This document shows positions 26,476-34,254 of a stretch of 64,000 nucleotides of DNA, in pieces. The notes below the pieces were generated by a model, which was given only the letters and a program-made list of their open reading frames with translations, ran no database searches and was not told where the DNA came from. Within the stretch, counting starts at the first letter, position 1, and each line of letters opens with the position of its first letter. Location: positions 62,001-126,000 of the forward strand of contig NZ_QFZK01000011.1 in assembly GCF_003415675.1 (NCBI RefSeq), in the 5' to 3' direction. Origin of the DNA: Rhodoferax lacus (GTDB taxonomy: Bacteria; Pseudomonadota; Gammaproteobacteria; Burkholderiales; Burkholderiaceae_C). The position numbers and the translations under genes were made by a program.

Positions 26476-26943
26476 CTATTCGTAACGGAAGTCTTTGTGG
26501 CAGGCCTTGCAACTGTTGATCACCTTATCCATGGCCTGCTGCACCGGCTCCAATTGGCTAGTCCGCGCTGCCAGCAGCAGCGCCTGCACACTGGCTTGGT
26601 AGTGGTCCTGGGCCGCCTTGAAGGCTTGGGGTTGGCTCCACACCGCCTCTTTGGCGCGTGTGGGCGAGTAATTGCCATCGGTCGGAAAGTACACCCAGGG
26701 TTTGGTGGACAGCTTCTCCAGATCCTGCACCATGGCCAGGAACTCATCGGGCTTGTATTCCTTGCGGCCACTGGCCACCAGGCCCATGGGCTCCAGGGTG
26801 CGGGTGAACTGCTTGAACAGGGCGCGCCGCTTGGTCAGCACCTGGTCGGGGTGGGTGTCCTTGATGGGCTCGAAGCAGCCGCTCAGGGGCACACACAAGC
26901 CCAGGCACAACAGCAGGGCGAAGCCGGTTTTCAGATAAGGCAT
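26476..26943 (-). CDS. Cytochrome c'-like haem lipoprotein
   Basis: 155 residues. A lipobox-type signal (LCVPLSGCFEP at ~16-26) suggests a lipid-anchored periplasmic protein. The body is helical and the haem motif CKACH is near the carboxyl end (NSCKACHKDFRYE), the position typical of class II cytochromes (c'). Possible roles are electron transfer or NO/oxygen binding. The ATG (26943) lies one base after the stop of the 41-residue membrane peptide (TGACATG), so the two are coupled. Confidence 0.82.
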   Translation of the reverse strand: MPYLKTGFALLLCLGLCVPLSGCFEPIKDTHPDQVLTKRRALFKQFTRTLEPMGLVASGRKEYKPDEFLAMVQDLEKLSTKPWVYFPTDGNYSPTRAKEAVWSQPQAFKAAQDHYQASVQALLLAARTSQLEPVQQAMDKVINSCKACHKDFRYE

Positions 26944-26944
26944 G

Positions 26945-27070
26945 TCAGGGCGCACAGCAATGCGTCAGGTAGGTGCTGGCAAACCACACGGTAAAACCGC
27001 AGAAGGCCACGGCCAGCGCGCACACCAGCAGCAGGCGGCCAAAGCGGGGTTTGTGTTCCTTGGGTTCCAT
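26945..27070 (-). CDS. 41-residue single-span membrane peptide
   Basis: Sequence features: a charged head MEPKEHKPRFGR, one hydrophobic helix LLLVCALAVAFCGFTVWFA, and the tail STYLTHCCAP with a paired cysteine. The start ATG 27070 is 3 bp after the stop of the 151-residue gene (TAAGCCATG) and its TGA is one base before the cytochrome c' ATG. This tight packing on both sides is the main evidence that it is translated. The size and topology recall small accessory subunits of oxidases, but no family was recognised. Confidence 0.7.
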   Translation of the reverse strand: MEPKEHKPRFGRLLLVCALAVAFCGFTVWFASTYLTHCCAP

Positions 27071-27073
27071 GGC

Positions 27074-27529
27074 TTACTGGACAATGGCACGGCGCTCGCT
27101 GCCCGCCTCGGCCGTGCTGGTGCACACCACATCCTTCAGGTCCGGTCCGGACACACGCAGGGTCTTGGCATTGTCAAACACGATCTCCGAAGGTGGCGCA
27201 AAGCCCAGCAAGCTGCGGTCATTGGCAAAGCCTTGCCAGTCAAAACGGTTCTGCTGAACCGTGCCGTCCAGCAGGCCGTTGGCGGTCTTGATCTGCACGC
27301 GGTCAGTACCATGCAGGTAGTAGACGGAGAAGTTGCCGAGCGGTGCGCTGCAGTCGTAACGCTGCAGCTTGGTGGGCGGCGGAATCAGGCTGCCATTGCG
27401 CCAGGCGTTCAGGCCAACGCCGCCCAGCACGTAGATGACTGCAGCCCCGATCACGGTGAAAACCACATAGGGGATGAATTCCACGCGCCAAACAAAGCGC
27501 GCAAGGCTGCCGGTGTCAAATTTGCTCAT
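27074..27529 (-). CDS. Membrane-anchored protein of unknown function, first gene of the cytochrome c' operon
   Basis: 151 residues. A short cytoplasmic head and one span (~20-42, YVVFTVIGAAVIYVLGGVGL) precede a periplasmic beta-rich domain containing one cysteine near its start (YDCSAPLG) and one near its end (DVVCTS), which could form a disulfide. The general pattern resembles MliC-like lysozyme-inhibitor folds, but this is a weak impression only. It is followed within 3 bp by the 41-residue peptide and then the haem protein. Confidence 0.7.
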   Translation of the reverse strand: MSKFDTGSLARFVWRVEFIPYVVFTVIGAAVIYVLGGVGLNAWRNGSLIPPPTKLQRYDCSAPLGNFSVYYLHGTDRVQIKTANGLLDGTVQQNRFDWQGFANDRSLLGFAPPSEIVFDNAKTLRVSGPDLKDVVCTSTAEAGSERRAIVQ

Positions 27530-27562
27530 GCCCGATTATCAGGTGCCTGTGCAAAGCAGAGG

Positions 27563-28042
27563 TCAAGAAACGATATAGGCCGCAGAACCGGTGGACAACA
27601 GCCGGCCATCCGAGCCCAAAAACTCCATGCGGGTGGAGGCCACGCGCGAACCCAGGCGCATCACTTCGGCGCGCAAGCTGAAATGCTCGCCAATGCCCGG
27701 GCGAAGGTAGTCCACGCGCAAGTCGATGGTGCCCAGCTTGGCAAAGCGGTGCAGGCGCGCTTCGATCGATTCGTCCATGTGGCGCGCACCGATGGCCGCC
27801 AGCACCGCAATGCCGCCCAAGGCATCCAGTGCCGCGCTGATCACACCACCATGGATGCGGTTGTAGCTGGGGTGGCCCACCAGTTCGTGGCGCATCTGGA
27901 TGCTGCCGGTCACTGTGTCCGCCGCAATCGAGGTGATCTTCAGACCCAGCGTGCGGTTGAAAACAATGTCTTCTTCAAAGATGCGGGTCAGGGCCTGAAT
28001 GTATTCAGGCTCAAAGGCCAGCGGCTCGGGAGCAGCTTTCAC
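27563..28042 (-). CDS. PaaI-like hotdog thioesterase
   Basis: 159 residues. A hotdog domain with the PaaI-type active-site region HPSYNRIHGGVISAALDALGG (split near 62-82) and VDYLRPG. Likely hydrolyses an acyl- or aryl-CoA in the cytoplasm; the substrate is unknown. Start: GTG 28042, because it overlaps the TGA of the upstream 50-residue basic protein (GTGA), and no ATG lies before the conserved part in this frame. Confidence 0.83.
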   Translation of the reverse strand: MKAAPEPLAFEPEYIQALTRIFEEDIVFNRTLGLKITSIAADTVTGSIQMRHELVGHPSYNRIHGGVISAALDALGGIAVLAAIGARHMDESIEARLHRFAKLGTIDLRVDYLRPGIGEHFSLRAEVMRLGSRVASTRMEFLGSDGRLLSTGSAAYIVS

Positions 28043-28191
28043 TTGTCCTTCATCTTGCCGCGCGGCGCCACATAGGTGGTCACCGTGGGGCGCACCGGCT
28101 CGCCGGCGTTGGAGGATGCGGGCTTGGGAGGCGAATTGTCCTTCTTCGGCTTCTTGGCTTCCTTGTTGGTTTTTTGTTGACCTTTGGCCAT
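28039..28191 (-). CDS. Conserved small basic protein (50 residues)
   Basis: Starts MAKGQQKTNKEAKKPKK and ends VAPRGKMKDK; Lys-rich, no hydrophobic helix. I recall comparable short MAKGQQKxN-type proteins in many proteobacteria, with no assigned function; nucleic-acid or ribosome association is plausible from charge only. It is divergent from arfB (37 bp between starts) and overlaps the thioesterase start. Confidence 0.7.
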   Translation of the reverse strand: MAKGQQKTNKEAKKPKKDNSPPKPASSNAGEPVRPTVTTYVAPRGKMKDK

Positions 28192-28228
28192 GGTGCTTGC
28201 CCTCAATGTGGTTAAGAATACCCACAGT

Positions 28229-28639
28229 ATGCCAGTGCCCTTGACCATCAAAGAAGACGAAGTGAGCGTGACCGCCATACGCGCACAGGGCGCGGGCGGC
28301 CAGAACGTAAACAAGGTCTCCAGCGCCATCCATTTGCGCTTTGACATCCCCGCCTCCAGCCTGCCAGACGATGTGAAAGAGCGCCTCTTGTGCCTGCACG
28401 ACAGCCGCATCACACAGGATGGCGTGCTCATCCTCAAGGCCCAGCAGCACCGCACCCAGGACATGAACCGGCTAGACGCTTTTGCCCGTTTGCACGAACT
28501 CGTCAACAGCGTAGCCACACCACCGCGCGTGCGCCGCGCCACCAAGCCCACGCGCGCCTCCAAGGTGCGCAGGCTGGAGGGAAAGAGTCAGAGGTCAGGT
28601 ATCAAGGCCACGCGTGGCAAAGCCGGGCTACACGACTAA
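28229..28639 (+). CDS. arfB: Alternative ribosome-rescue factor B (YaeJ-type peptidyl-tRNA hydrolase)
   Basis: 136 residues. The class-I release-factor catalytic motif GGQ is at 23-25 in IRAQGAGGQNVNKV, and the long basic carboxyl tail (TRASKVRRLEGKSQRSG) is the part that enters the empty mRNA channel of a stalled ribosome. It releases peptides on non-stop complexes without a stop codon. No codon-recognition domain is present, as expected. ATG 28229 is chosen; earlier in-frame codons are not conserved. The stop overlaps the convergent TMEM165-type gene by 4 bp (CTAA). Confidence 0.93.
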   Translation: MPVPLTIKEDEVSVTAIRAQGAGGQNVNKVSSAIHLRFDIPASSLPDDVKERLLCLHDSRITQDGVLILKAQQHRTQDMNRLDAFARLHELVNSVATPPRVRRATKPTRASKVRRLEGKSQRSGIKATRGKAGLHD

Positions 28640-29208
28640 AGCAGATTGCCCACGTTCAACAGCGCCAGCACCCCCATCACCGCAAACATGGCCGCGGCAA
28701 TGCCATGTACCAGCTTAAGCGGGATCTTGGCGGCGAAGCGGTCGCCTACGAACACGGCCGGGATATCGGCCACCAGCATGCCCAGGGTGGTGCCCACCAC
28801 CACCCAGATCGGGTCACTGAACTTGGCGGCCAGGGCAACGGTGGCGATCTGCGTCTTGTCGCCCATTTCGGCCAGGAAGAAAGTGACCAGGGTGGCCCCG
28901 AACACGCCGAGCTGGCCGGCGATCTTGGTTTCTTCTTCCTCGATCTTGTCGGGAATCAGCGTCCAGACGGCCATGCCCAGAAAGGACAGGCCCAGCACCC
29001 AGCGCAAGGTGTCGGGCGTGACCATGGAGGTGATCCAGGCGCCCAGGGCACCGGCCAGGCCATGGTTGACCACGGTGGCGCAAAAAATGCCGGCAATGAT
29101 GGGTAAAGGCTTCTTGAAACGTGCGGCCAGGATGAAGGCCAGCAACTGGGTCTTGTCCCCGATCTCGGCCAGGGCGACTACGCCAGTTGAAAATATAAGG
29201 GCTTCCAT
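28636..29208 (-). CDS. TMEM165/GDT1-family (UPF0016) cation transporter
   Basis: 190 residues with about six spans and the family's duplicated E-x-G-D-K-T motif at ~15-20 (AEIGDKT) and ~113-118 (AEMGDKT). Members exchange Mn2+ or Ca2+ for protons; bacterial ones (MneA-like) export manganese. Many Mn exporters are preceded by a yybP-ykoY riboswitch, but I could not fit one to the short upstream gap. TACAAT lies 6 bp upstream of the ATG, so the message may be leaderless. Confidence 0.88.
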   Translation of the reverse strand: MEALIFSTGVVALAEIGDKTQLLAFILAARFKKPLPIIAGIFCATVVNHGLAGALGAWITSMVTPDTLRWVLGLSFLGMAVWTLIPDKIEEEETKIAGQLGVFGATLVTFFLAEMGDKTQIATVALAAKFSDPIWVVVGTTLGMLVADIPAVFVGDRFAAKIPLKLVHGIAAAMFAVMGVLALLNVGNLL

Positions 29209-29214
29209 CTGGCG

Positions 29215-29220
29215 ATTGTA
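29215..29220 (-). promoter_or_regulatory. Candidate -10 box for the TMEM165-type gene
   Basis: TACAAT on the minus strand, 6 bp before the ATG. TTGGCG lies 19 bp upstream as a weak -35. Predicts a leader of nearly zero length. Confidence 0.35.
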
Positions 29221-29291
29221 GGGACGACCTGCCTTGGCTCGCCAACAGGGGCTGACGAGGCATGCGCCCTGTCAACGCCCCTGCCGTGCCA

Positions 29292-30056
29292 TCAGAGCTT
29301 GGAGAAATCCGGCTTGCGCTTTTCCAGAAAGGCGCCAAAGGCCTCGCGCGCGGCGGGCTCGGCCATCATGCGGCCAAAGCTTTGCGCTTCTTCACTGACC
29401 ACGGCCAGCACCTGCTCCATCTGGCCTTGCTTCATCAGGCGCTTGGTGGCCATCACGGAACTCAAGGGCTTGGCAGCCAGCTTACGGGCCTGTGCCTGCG
29501 CCAGGCCATTGACCTCGGTGGGCGGCACGATGCGGTTGACCAGGCCCACCTCGAGCGCGGCCTCGGCCATGAAGGGCTCGCCCAGCAGCAGGGCCTCGGC
29601 GGCGCGGTGGTAGCCCATCATCTGGGGCACCAAGAGGCTGGACGCAGCCTCGGGGCAGACACCCAGGTTGACAAAGGGCATGGCAAAGGCGGCGTTGTCA
29701 CCGGCATAGACCAGGTCGCAATGGAACAGCATGGTGGTGCCTATGCCCACGGCCGGGCCGCAGACGGCCGCAATCAGGGGCTTGGGGAAGGTCACCAGTT
29801 CGCGGATAAAACGCAGCACTGGCCCGTTCAGTCCGGGCGTGGGGTTGTTCAAGAAGTCGGTGATGTCATTGCCCGCGCTGAACACGGTCAGATGGCCCTG
29901 GATGACCACCACACGCACGGCGGCGTCTGCCTTGGCCTGCTCCAGCGCATCGGCGCAGGCCGCATACATGGCGCTGGTGAAGGAATTCTTTTTCTCCACC
30001 CGGTTCAGGGTGATGGTCATGACGCCGTCGGTGCTGTCGATCAAAATTTCTTGCAT
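29292..30056 (-). CDS. Enoyl-CoA hydratase/isomerase
   Basis: 254 residues, crotonase fold. The oxyanion-hole motifs are FSAGNDITDFL and AVCGPAVGIGTTMLFHCD; the latter has the isomerase/hydratase glycine but lacks the standard pair of catalytic glutamates, so it may be a 2,3-isomerase or other crotonase activity. The terminal ELRKPDFSKL-like end is typical. It is the last gene of the leftward beta-oxidation set, 30 bp after the thiolase. Confidence 0.88.
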   Translation of the reverse strand: MQEILIDSTDGVMTITLNRVEKKNSFTSAMYAACADALEQAKADAAVRVVVIQGHLTVFSAGNDITDFLNNPTPGLNGPVLRFIRELVTFPKPLIAAVCGPAVGIGTTMLFHCDLVYAGDNAAFAMPFVNLGVCPEAASSLLVPQMMGYHRAAEALLLGEPFMAEAALEVGLVNRIVPPTEVNGLAQAQARKLAAKPLSSVMATKRLMKQGQMEQVLAVVSEEAQSFGRMMAEPAAREAFGAFLEKRKPDFSKL

Positions 30057-30086
30057 GTCGGATTTTCCTGTGAGGCTGGTGCTGGA

Positions 30087-31283
30087 CTAGACCCGCTCGA
30101 ATATACCGGCAGCCCCTTGGCCCATGCCCACGCACATGGTGACCATGCTGTAACGCAGCTTGTTGCGTTGCAGGGCGTGGATGGCGGTGGCCGCGCGCAT
30201 GGCGCCGGTGGCGCCCAGGGGGTGGCCCAAGGCAATGGCGCCGCCCAGCGGGTTGACCTTGTCCGGGTTCAGGCCCAGGGTGTTCATCACAGCCAGGGAT
30301 TGCGCGGCAAAGGCCTCGTTGAGCTCGAACCAGTCGATGTCGTCCTGCTTGAGGCCCGCATAGCGCAGGGCTGCGGGGATGGCCTCAATGGGGCCTATGC
30401 CCATGATGTGCGGCGGCACGCCTTTGCTGGCGAAGGATACGAAGCGCGCCAGCGGTGTCAGGCCATATTGTTTGACCGCTTTTTCGCTGGCCAGAATCAG
30501 GGCACCGGCGCCGTCCGAGGTTTGCGAGCTGTTGCCCGCCGTCACCGAGCCGCGTGCGGCAAACACAGTTTTCAGCTTGGCCAGGCCTTCAAGCGAGGTG
30601 TCGGCGCGCGCGCCCTCGTCCATGGACACGGTGCGGCGCTTTTCCATCACCTCACCGGTGTCCAGGTTGGCGCTGCGGTCCACCACTTCCACCGGGGTAA
30701 TCTCGGCCGTGAAGTCGCCACGTGCTTGCGCTGCCAGTGCCTTGGCATGCGAGGCCACGGCAAAGGCGTCCTGCATGTCGCGGCTGACCTTCCACTGCTG
30801 GGCGACTTTTTCGGCCGTCAGCCCCATGCCATAGGCAATGCCGATGTTCTCGTCGTTTTGAAACATCAGGGGAGAGAACGAGGGCGAATTGCCGGTCATG
30901 GGCACCATACTCATGCTCTCCACACCGGCAGCGATCATCACATCGGCCTCGCCCACACGGATGCGGTCGGCAGCCATCTGGATGGCCGAGAGGCCAGAGG
31001 CACAAAAGCGGTTCACGGTGATGCCGCCCACGCTGGTGGGCAGACCTGCCAGCACCGCGCCCACACGCGCGATGTTCAGGCCTTGCGGGCCCTCGGGGAT
31101 GGCGCAGCCGCAGATCAAGTCTTCAATGGCCTGCGGGTCCAGCGAGGGGACCTGGGCCAGCACGGCGTGCAGGGCCTTGACCAGCAAATCGTCCGGGCGG
31201 GTGTTGCGGAAGTAGCCGCGGTGCGAGCGGCCAATGGGCGTGCGCGTGGCGGCAACGATGTAGGCGTCTTGTACTTGTTTCAT
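30087..31283 (-). CDS. fadA: Acetyl-CoA C-acyltransferase (3-ketoacyl-CoA thiolase)
   Basis: 398 residues. The nucleophilic cysteine is in VNRFCASGLSAI (~90), the histidine in NEAFAAQSL, and the second cysteine in TMCVGMGQGAAG near the end, preceded by GGAIALGHPLGATGA. Cleaves 3-ketoacyl-CoA with CoA. ATG 31283 (MKQVQDAYIV) is the likely start; the frame continues a few codons upstream. It is 21 bp after the FadB-like gene, forming the fadBA-type pair. Substrate chain length cannot be read from sequence. Confidence 0.93.
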   Translation of the reverse strand: MKQVQDAYIVAATRTPIGRSHRGYFRNTRPDDLLVKALHAVLAQVPSLDPQAIEDLICGCAIPEGPQGLNIARVGAVLAGLPTSVGGITVNRFCASGLSAIQMAADRIRVGEADVMIAAGVESMSMVPMTGNSPSFSPLMFQNDENIGIAYGMGLTAEKVAQQWKVSRDMQDAFAVASHAKALAAQARGDFTAEITPVEVVDRSANLDTGEVMEKRRTVSMDEGARADTSLEGLAKLKTVFAARGSVTAGNSSQTSDGAGALILASEKAVKQYGLTPLARFVSFASKGVPPHIMGIGPIEAIPAALRYAGLKQDDIDWFELNEAFAAQSLAVMNTLGLNPDKVNPLGGAIALGHPLGATGAMRAATAIHALQRNKLRYSMVTMCVGMGQGAAGIFERV

Positions 31284-31304
31284 GACAGTCTTTCGGTAGC
31301 TCAA

Positions 31305-33722
31305 TCAGTTGCGAACCGGCTTGCCGGTGGACATCATTCCCATGATGCGCTCTTGCGTCTTGGGGTTGGTGAGCAGCGTGCCAAAGGCGCGGCGCTCCAG
31401 CGTCATCAGATACTCCTCGCTGACCAGCGTGCCCGCATCCACATCGCCGCCGCAGACCACCTCTGCAATCAGCGAGGCAATATGGAAATCGTGCGCGCTG
31501 ATGAAGCCGCCGTCGCGCATGTTGACCAGCGAGCCCTTGATGGTGGCCGAGCCACTGCGCCCGACCACCGGGAACAGGCGCTTGTGCGGCGCACGGTAGC
31601 CCGATGCAGCCATGGCGCGGGCCTCGTTGATGGCCACAAACAGCAACTCATCCTTGTGGGCCACGATGACATCGCTCTCCAGCAGGTAACCCAGCTTGCG
31701 CGATTCCAGCGCGCTGGTGCCCACCTTGGCCATGGCGGCTGCGGTAAAGCCTTCGGTGAGGAAGGGCAGCAAGTCCTTGCCTGTGGAGGCGGCCGCGTTT
31801 TCTGCGGCGCGCCGGGCAATGTAGGTGAGCCCTCCGGCACCAGGCACCAGGCCCACACCGACTTCCACCAGGCCGATATAGCTCTCCATGGCGGCAACCC
31901 GTTTGCTGGAGTAAATCGCCAGCTCGCAACCGCCGCCCAGTGCCAGGCCGCGCATGGCTGAGACCACCGGCACATTGGAGTAGCGCAGCTTGAGCATGGC
32001 CTGCTGCATCTCGGCTTCCATGCCTTCAATGGCTTTGGCGCCGCCCACCATGAAGGTCGGCAACATGCCTTGCAGGTCGGCTCCAGCGGAGAACATCTCG
32101 TCGGGCGACCAGATCACCAGGCCCTGGTAGTCATTCGCGGCCAGCTCTTGTGCCTGCAACAGGCCCTCGACCACGCCCGGGCCAATGGTGTGCATCTTGG
32201 TATTGATGCTGGCAATCAGCACATCGGCCTCTGCACTTCCAGGGGCACCCAAGGTCCACAGGCGGATGTGCTCGTCTTCTTGCACGGTGTTGCCCGCGGT
32301 CTTGGCCGAGGGTGCTTGCGCACCCAGCACGCTCTCGGGAAAGTGCTGGCGCGCGTACACCGGCAAATGGCGTACCGGCACAAACTGCTGCGTAGTGGGG
32401 TTCCAGGAGCCCTGCGGCGTGTGCACGCCACCGGCCTCGGCCACCGGGCCGCTGAACACCCAGTCCGGCAACGGTGTGTTGCACAGCGCCTTGCCCGCCT
32501 CGATATCGGCCTTGACCATCTGTGCCACCTGCAACCAGCCCGCTTCCTGCCAGAGCTCGAACGGGCCCTGGCTCATGCCAAAGCCCCAGCGCATGCAGAA
32601 ATCCACATCGCGGGCGTTGTCGGCAATGGCCGCGAGGTGGATGGCTGCGTAATGGAAACTGTTGCGCAGAATGGCCCAGAGGAACTGGCCCTGTGCGCCC
32701 TCGGCATTGCGCAGCAACTGCAGGCGCTCGGCCGCCGGCTTTTTGAGCATGCGGGCATAGACCTCGTCGGCCTTTTCGCCGCCGGGCACATAGTCTTTGG
32801 CTACGGGGTCAAAGCGCAGGATGTCGCGGCCCACCTTTTTGAAGAAACCGGCCTTGCTCTTCTGGCCCAGGTTGCCCATCTCTAGCAGGTCTTTCAGCAC
32901 GTCGGGGGTGGCGAAGCTGGCATAGAAGGGATCGGACTGCAGGCTCAACGTGTCCTGCAGTGTCTTGATGACATGGGCCATGGTGTCCAGGCCCACCACG
33001 TCGGCAGTGCGGAATGTGCCCGAACTGGCGCGGCCCAGCTTCTTTCCGGTAAGGTCGTCCACCACGTCGTAGGTCAGGCCGAAGTTCTGCACCTCCTTCA
33101 TGGTGGACAGCATGCCGGCAATGCCTACCCGGTTGGCAATGAAGTTGGGCGAGTCCTTGGCGCGCACCACGCCTTTGCCCAGGGTGCTGGTGACAAAGGT
33201 TTCCAGGCTGTCGAGGATGTGGGGCTCGGTAGTGGGGGTGTTGATCAGCTCCACCAGCGCCATGTAGCGCGGCGGGTTGAAAAAATGGATGCCGCAAAAG
33301 CGCGGCTTGATCTCCTCGGGCAGCGCCTCGCTCAGCTGGGTGATGGATAGGCCCGAGGTGTTGGAGGCCACGATCGCGTGGGGCGCGATGAAGGGCGCAA
33401 TCTTCTTGTACAGATCGAGCTTCCAGTCCATGCGCTCGGCAATGGCCTCGATGATCAGGTCGCAACCCAGCAGCACGTCCATGTGCTCCTCGTAGTTGGC
33501 CTGCTGGATCAACACGGCATCTTCATTCACGCCCAAGGGTGCGGGCTTTTGCTTCTTGAGGGCTTCGACGGCACGCATGACGATGCCGTTCTTCGGCCCC
33601 TCTTTCGCTGCCAAGTCGAACAGGACTACAGGCACCTTGACGTTGACCAGGTGCGCAGCAATCTGCGCACCCATGACACCGGCGCCCAGCACGGCGACTT
33701 TACGAACTTGAAAACGGCTCAC
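31305..33722 (-). CDS. 3-hydroxyacyl-CoA dehydrogenase / enoyl-CoA hydratase bifunctional protein
   Basis: 805 residues. The order is reversed relative to E. coli FadB: the NAD-binding dehydrogenase comes first (VAVLGAGVMGAQIAAHL at ~9-25; ASNTSGLSI; HFFNPPRYM), then a long linker, then a crotonase-like domain (~500-680; ALGGGCELAIYS). This dehydrogenase-first arrangement is the FadN/FadB2-type seen in Burkholderiales. Catalyses two beta-oxidation steps. It is followed by the thiolase and the crotonase genes on the same strand. Confidence 0.93.
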   Translation of the reverse strand: MSRFQVRKVAVLGAGVMGAQIAAHLVNVKVPVVLFDLAAKEGPKNGIVMRAVEALKKQKPAPLGVNEDAVLIQQANYEEHMDVLLGCDLIIEAIAERMDWKLDLYKKIAPFIAPHAIVASNTSGLSITQLSEALPEEIKPRFCGIHFFNPPRYMALVELINTPTTEPHILDSLETFVTSTLGKGVVRAKDSPNFIANRVGIAGMLSTMKEVQNFGLTYDVVDDLTGKKLGRASSGTFRTADVVGLDTMAHVIKTLQDTLSLQSDPFYASFATPDVLKDLLEMGNLGQKSKAGFFKKVGRDILRFDPVAKDYVPGGEKADEVYARMLKKPAAERLQLLRNAEGAQGQFLWAILRNSFHYAAIHLAAIADNARDVDFCMRWGFGMSQGPFELWQEAGWLQVAQMVKADIEAGKALCNTPLPDWVFSGPVAEAGGVHTPQGSWNPTTQQFVPVRHLPVYARQHFPESVLGAQAPSAKTAGNTVQEDEHIRLWTLGAPGSAEADVLIASINTKMHTIGPGVVEGLLQAQELAANDYQGLVIWSPDEMFSAGADLQGMLPTFMVGGAKAIEGMEAEMQQAMLKLRYSNVPVVSAMRGLALGGGCELAIYSSKRVAAMESYIGLVEVGVGLVPGAGGLTYIARRAAENAAASTGKDLLPFLTEGFTAAAMAKVGTSALESRKLGYLLESDVIVAHKDELLFVAINEARAMAASGYRAPHKRLFPVVGRSGSATIKGSLVNMRDGGFISAHDFHIASLIAEVVCGGDVDAGTLVSEEYLMTLERRAFGTLLTNPKTQERIMGMMSTGKPVRN

Positions 33723-33778
33723 ACATTACTCCTTGGTTGTTTGCTTTGGCGCCCGCGATGGGGCGCCGCTCGCGCGCT

Positions 33779-34213
33779 TTATTCCACGCGTTGCCACACC
33801 TGGGTGCGGTAAATAAAAGCGATGTAGCCACGCATTTCCATGGTCTTGCCACCGTCCACGGGTTTGAGGCGGGTCTTGTAGGTCTTGCCGTTGTTGGGAT
33901 CCAGGATTTCACCGCCGGTCCAGATCGTCTTGTCATCGGCATCCTGGCGCACATTGCGGATGATGGCCATGCCCTGCACCGGTTTGTCCTTTCGGTCATC
34001 GGTGCACTTTTCGCATTTGGCGTCCTGCTTGGCGGGGTCGAAGATTTTTTCGATGGTGCCGGTGAGCACGCCACCGCTCTCGGTGATGCGTACGAGCGAC
34101 TTCTCGGTCTTGCCATCGTCGTCAATGGTTTTCCACAGGCCCACGGGCGTCATCTGCGCCATGGCACAGGCGCCCGAGAGGGCCAGAATCACAGTAGCTG
34201 CAAGGCGTTTCAT
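33779..34213 (-). CDS. DUF2147-family exported protein
   Basis: 144 residues. A signal peptide (MKRLAATVILALSGACAMAQ) and a beta-rich DUF2147 domain with GLWKTIDDDGKTEKSLVRI split over ~26-45, a CEKC pair near 76 and GYIAFIYRTQVWQRV at the end. The function of DUF2147 is unknown; lipocalin-like lipid binding has been suggested from fold. It lies inside the fatty-acid gene cluster between the acyl-CoA dehydrogenase and the FadB-like gene, so a lipid-linked role is reasonable inference. GAGGAGAAACC precedes the ATG. Confidence 0.85.
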   Translation of the reverse strand: MKRLAATVILALSGACAMAQMTPVGLWKTIDDDGKTEKSLVRITESGGVLTGTIEKIFDPAKQDAKCEKCTDDRKDKPVQGMAIIRNVRQDADDKTIWTGGEILDPNNGKTYKTRLKPVDGGKTMEMRGYIAFIYRTQVWQRVE

Positions 34214-34254
34214 AGGTTTCTCCTCGTTGTTATGCATGCACGATTCAAGAAAAT

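Noticed and set aside
29209..29291. yybP-ykoY manganese riboswitch before the TMEM165-type gene
   Set aside because: The gap is about 80 bp and no match to the riboswitch core could be fitted by eye; a close -10 box points to a short leader.
29262..31961. 899-codon rightward open frame opposite the beta-oxidation genes
   Set aside because: Antisense to crotonase, thiolase and FadB-like genes, which carry every expected motif; low-complexity His/Gly composition.
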